DNA of 33,761 nucleotides from Treponema sp. GTDB taxonomy: Bacteria; Spirochaetota; Spirochaetia; Treponematales; Treponemataceae. The stretch spans positions 1 to 33,761 of the forward strand of contig JAEEYO010000044.1 of the NCBI GenBank assembly GCA_016288205.1. The letters run 5' to 3'. The notes beneath the pieces were generated by a model, which was not told the origin of the DNA, ran no database searches, and saw only the letters and a list, made by a program, of their open reading frames with translations. The position numbers and the translations under genes are program-made. This document shows, one piece after another, positions 31,978 through 33,761 of this stretch (the first letter of the stretch is position 1; each line of letters begins with the position of its first letter).

Positions 31978-32006
31978 ATTATACCACCCAAGCAGTACAC
32001 CGTCAA
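31978..32006 (-). promoter_or_regulatory. Promoter of the seven-gene minus-strand run
   Basis: TTGACG (32006-32001), 17 bases, TATAAT (31983-31978) on the minus strand, 46 bases before the start at 31932. It is nearly consensus and is back to back with the promoter of the LytTR regulator. Confidence 0.75.
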
Positions 32007-32063
32007 GTTAAGATTGATGTCGGAAAATCATCAGAAACAATAAGAGAGTGGCATATAAATCTA

Positions 32064-32091
32064 TTGAAAAAAGTTTATCTTGCGGTATAAT
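32064..32091 (+). promoter_or_regulatory. Promoter of the LytTR regulator operon
   Basis: TTGAAA (32064-32069), 16 bases, TATAAT (32086-32091). A start site 6-7 bases further would place the SD AGGTG (32098-32102) at the very beginning of the transcript. Confidence 0.65.
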
Positions 32092-32108
32092 ACATTCAGG
32101 TGTGAAAA

Positions 32109-32795
32109 TTGAACATTTCGGTATGTGATGACGAAGCTAAAATCCTGGAAGAAATTGCTTCATTTATAAAACATGAATTTCCTCAAAGCACTGTGCGAAC
32201 TTTTACAAGCGGAGAATCTTTCATTTCTTCTGCTCAGGAAAGTCCGGACGTTCTTTTTCTTGACATAGACATGCCCGGGATGAGCGGAATGGATGTTGCA
32301 TCACTTCTTGCACAGGAAAAAGCCCGTACACTTGTTGTTTTTGTAACAGCACATGACGAGCTTGTATACGACAGCTTCAAGTACCATCCATTTGCCTTTG
32401 TAAGGAAAAAATATCTTACTGACGAACTTCGCAATGTTTTGAAAGATTGTGAGACGGAAATTGAAGGAAGAAACAGACATTTTGTTTTCCAAACCGCATC
32501 CAAAACCATAAGCCTAGCACAAAGCGACATTCTCTATTTTGAAAGCCAGGCGAATTATCTTGCGGTCTACACAAAGGACGGAGATTACCGCTTGCGTTCA
32601 ACAATGACTAACATAGAAAATGAGCTCCATAACAGTGACTTCCTCAGAATCCACAAAGGTTTTCTTGTAAATCTTGAGCATATCAAAATCCTAAAGTCCG
32701 ACACTCTGGAACTTGACAACGGAGCAAAACTCCCCATCGGAAAATCATATTCAGAGTCGGCAAAAGAAAGCATATTAAGGTACATGCGCAGATGA
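32109..32795 (+). CDS. LytTR-family response regulator
   Basis: 228 residues beginning at TTG 32109, seven bases after AGGTG. The receiver domain has MNISVCDDE, the phosphorylation Asp52 in LFLDIDMPGMSG, and TAHD and RKK near the usual Thr and Lys positions. The C-terminal LytTR DNA-binding domain (about 125-225) shows IFYFES-like ILYFESQANYLAVYTKDG and FLRIHKGFLVNLEHIKIL. These regulators, as in AgrA, VirR and LytR, bind paired direct repeats and often control transporters or peptides. The kinase gene overlaps the end by four bases and an ABC transporter gene follows. Confidence 0.93.
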   Translation: MNISVCDDEAKILEEIASFIKHEFPQSTVRTFTSGESFISSAQESPDVLFLDIDMPGMSGMDVASLLAQEKARTLVVFVTAHDELVYDSFKYHPFAFVRKKYLTDELRNVLKDCETEIEGRNRHFVFQTASKTISLAQSDILYFESQANYLAVYTKDGDYRLRSTMTNIENELHNSDFLRIHKGFLVNLEHIKILKSDTLELDNGAKLPIGKSYSESAKESILRYMRR

Positions 32796-33511
32796 TTGGA
32801 AACAAGAAAAAGGAACTTGAAGAGCTGAATGAAAAGATTCTCGAACTTGAAGCGCAGAACAAGGATTTAAAGTACGAGCTTGATTCATACAAATGGCAGA
32901 TGGAAGAAATCACAAGGCAGGAAGAAGAAATCAGGCTTTTGCATCAGAACACAAGAAAACTCAAGCACGACATGCGCAATCACCTTATGGTAATGACTTC
33001 CTACATCAACAGCGGAGACTACGAGAACGCAAAGAATTATATCTCGCAGATTCTGGAAAAACTGAATGCAGTTAAAAGTTATGTTGAGACAGGAAACCCT
33101 CTTTTAAATCACATCCTCAACGACAAGGTGGAACTTTGCCGCCAAGAAGGAATAGACGTAAAGGCAGACATCGGAAAAGCGTCCTTTGATAAAATGAAGG
33201 GCATAGATTTTTCCGCCGTATTTTCCAATGCAGTTGACAATGCCATAGAACACGAAAGACTGGAACCCAAAAAAGAAATCGCAATCAGCGTGTACGAAAA
33301 AAAGGGGTATGACGTCATCGCCGTAAGGAACAGGATTTCGCATTCGGTTCTGGAATCAAATCCAAATTTAAAGTCCACCAAAACGGATGAAGAAAAACAC
33401 GGTTACGGTGTAAGTCAAATCAGGGAAATTGCTGAATCTTATGAAGGCATGACCGATTTTTACGAAGAAGACGGTTTCTTTATCGTAAATGTTTTTATCC
33501 CAAAAAACTGA
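32792..33511 (+). CDS. Soluble GHKL sensor kinase (AgrC-like catalytic part)
   Basis: 239 residues with no membrane segment. The first 55 residues form a charged coiled coil. LKHDMRNHLMV is the H-box of the AgrC/CitA-like type, and a GHKL ATPase domain follows with FSNAVDNAIEH (N-box) and KHGYGVSQIREIAE (G-box). It would phosphorylate the LytTR regulator. Without a membrane sensor it must respond to a cytoplasmic signal or to a partner, possibly the ABC transporter encoded 52 bases downstream. The start overlaps the regulator stop (ATGA). Confidence 0.9.
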   Translation: MIGNKKKELEELNEKILELEAQNKDLKYELDSYKWQMEEITRQEEEIRLLHQNTRKLKHDMRNHLMVMTSYINSGDYENAKNYISQILEKLNAVKSYVETGNPLLNHILNDKVELCRQEGIDVKADIGKASFDKMKGIDFSAVFSNAVDNAIEHERLEPKKEIAISVYEKKGYDVIAVRNRISHSVLESNPNLKSTKTDEEKHGYGVSQIREIAESYEGMTDFYEEDGFFIVNVFIPKN

Positions 33512-33563
33512 CGTTTATCCCACTCTACTTGCGCCATAGTCCTTTACGGTTTATTGTAGAATC

Positions 33564-33761
33564 ATGATTATCTGCAACGGCCTTAGTAAATTCATATTGC
33601 ACGATATTGACCTCCACATCCCCCAGGGAATTACCCTTGGAATTATAGGAGCATCTGGATCTGGGAAAACCACTTTCCTCAAGCTTGTCTCTGGGCTTTT
33701 GCAGCCTGAATCCGGCACAATTTATACCCTCAGAAAAAATCCTGTTGAAGGTCAAAAAAAC
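33564..33761 (+). CDS. ABC transporter ATP-binding protein, 3' end outside window
   Basis: The first 66 codons are visible and open to the window edge. The A-loop region MIICNGLSKFILHDIDLHIP is followed by the Walker A motif GASGSGKTTFLKLVSGLLQP and ESGTI, as in ABC-2 or MacB-like transporters. The SD is poor. The gap to the kinase gene is 52 bases with no clear terminator, so it is probably part of the LytTR/GHKL operon. Confidence 0.85.
   Translation, partial: MIICNGLSKFILHDIDLHIPQGITLGIIGASGSGKTTFLKLVSGLLQPESGTIYTLRKNPVEGQKN

Noticed and set aside
1..33761. tRNA, rRNA, CRISPR arrays
   Set aside because: No cloverleaf-like tDNA, rRNA-like conserved stretches or regularly spaced repeats were seen in the intergenic spaces, which are mostly short.

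Overview
The window looks like a chromosomal accessory stretch of a host-associated, saccharolytic bacterium with a periplasm. My best guess is a gut or rumen Treponema-like spirochaete. This rests on gene content, overall gene style and moderate G+C with an AT-richer block; there is no rRNA or other taxonomic marker, so the assignment is an inference. Genes are densely packed, mostly on the minus strand, often with 4-base start/stop overlaps and Shine-Dalgarno (SD) sequences of the GGAG type. No tRNA, rRNA, CRISPR array or complete insertion sequence was recognised. || Layout. 1-719: a DNA adenine methyltransferase cut by the window edge. 772-1515: a membrane protein with a small Cys/His tail domain. 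1669-7743: gltB-gltD (NADPH glutamate synthase) on the minus strand, with a clear terminator behind it and a very long terminator-like hairpin in front of gltB. 8048-10836: a membrane GGDEF/EAL protein overlapping a D-Ala-D-Ala ligase gene. 10751-13240: an APH-type kinase, whose 3' end runs antisense into ddl, and a CrtI-like FAD oxidoreductase. 13405-14999: a creatininase-like hydrolase and a MerR regulator behind a promoter with the 19-bp spacer typical of MerR control. || 15086-22941: a carbohydrate block: a 1134-residue unclassified glycosidase/phosphorylase-like protein, a secreted GH5 enzyme, and a divergent two-component system (NarL type). The GH5/kinase/regulator part is AT-richer by eye and lies between two 133-bp direct repeats with a single mismatch. 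The second repeat is a broken copy of the start of the large enzyme gene, joined in frame to what looks like the last codons of a LUD-domain (LutC-like) gene. || 23078-25262: a PadR regulator and a flavodoxin-SCP2-membrane fusion, read from a consensus promoter packed with ACTTGT repeats. 25357-31932: seven closely spaced minus-strand genes (membrane protein, cation diffusion facilitator, sialate O-acetylesterase-like enzyme, APH(3')-type kinase, two GNAT acetyltransferases, LUD protein), probably one long transcript from a strong promoter at 31978-32006. 32109-33761: a LytTR response regulator, a soluble GHKL kinase and the start of an ABC transporter ATPase. || The most unusual items are the chimeric gene remnant and its flanking direct repeats, the long terminator hairpin in the gltB leader, the palindromic sites between the GH5 and kinase genes, the MerR-type promoter, and the large carbohydrate enzyme that I cannot assign to a family with confidence.
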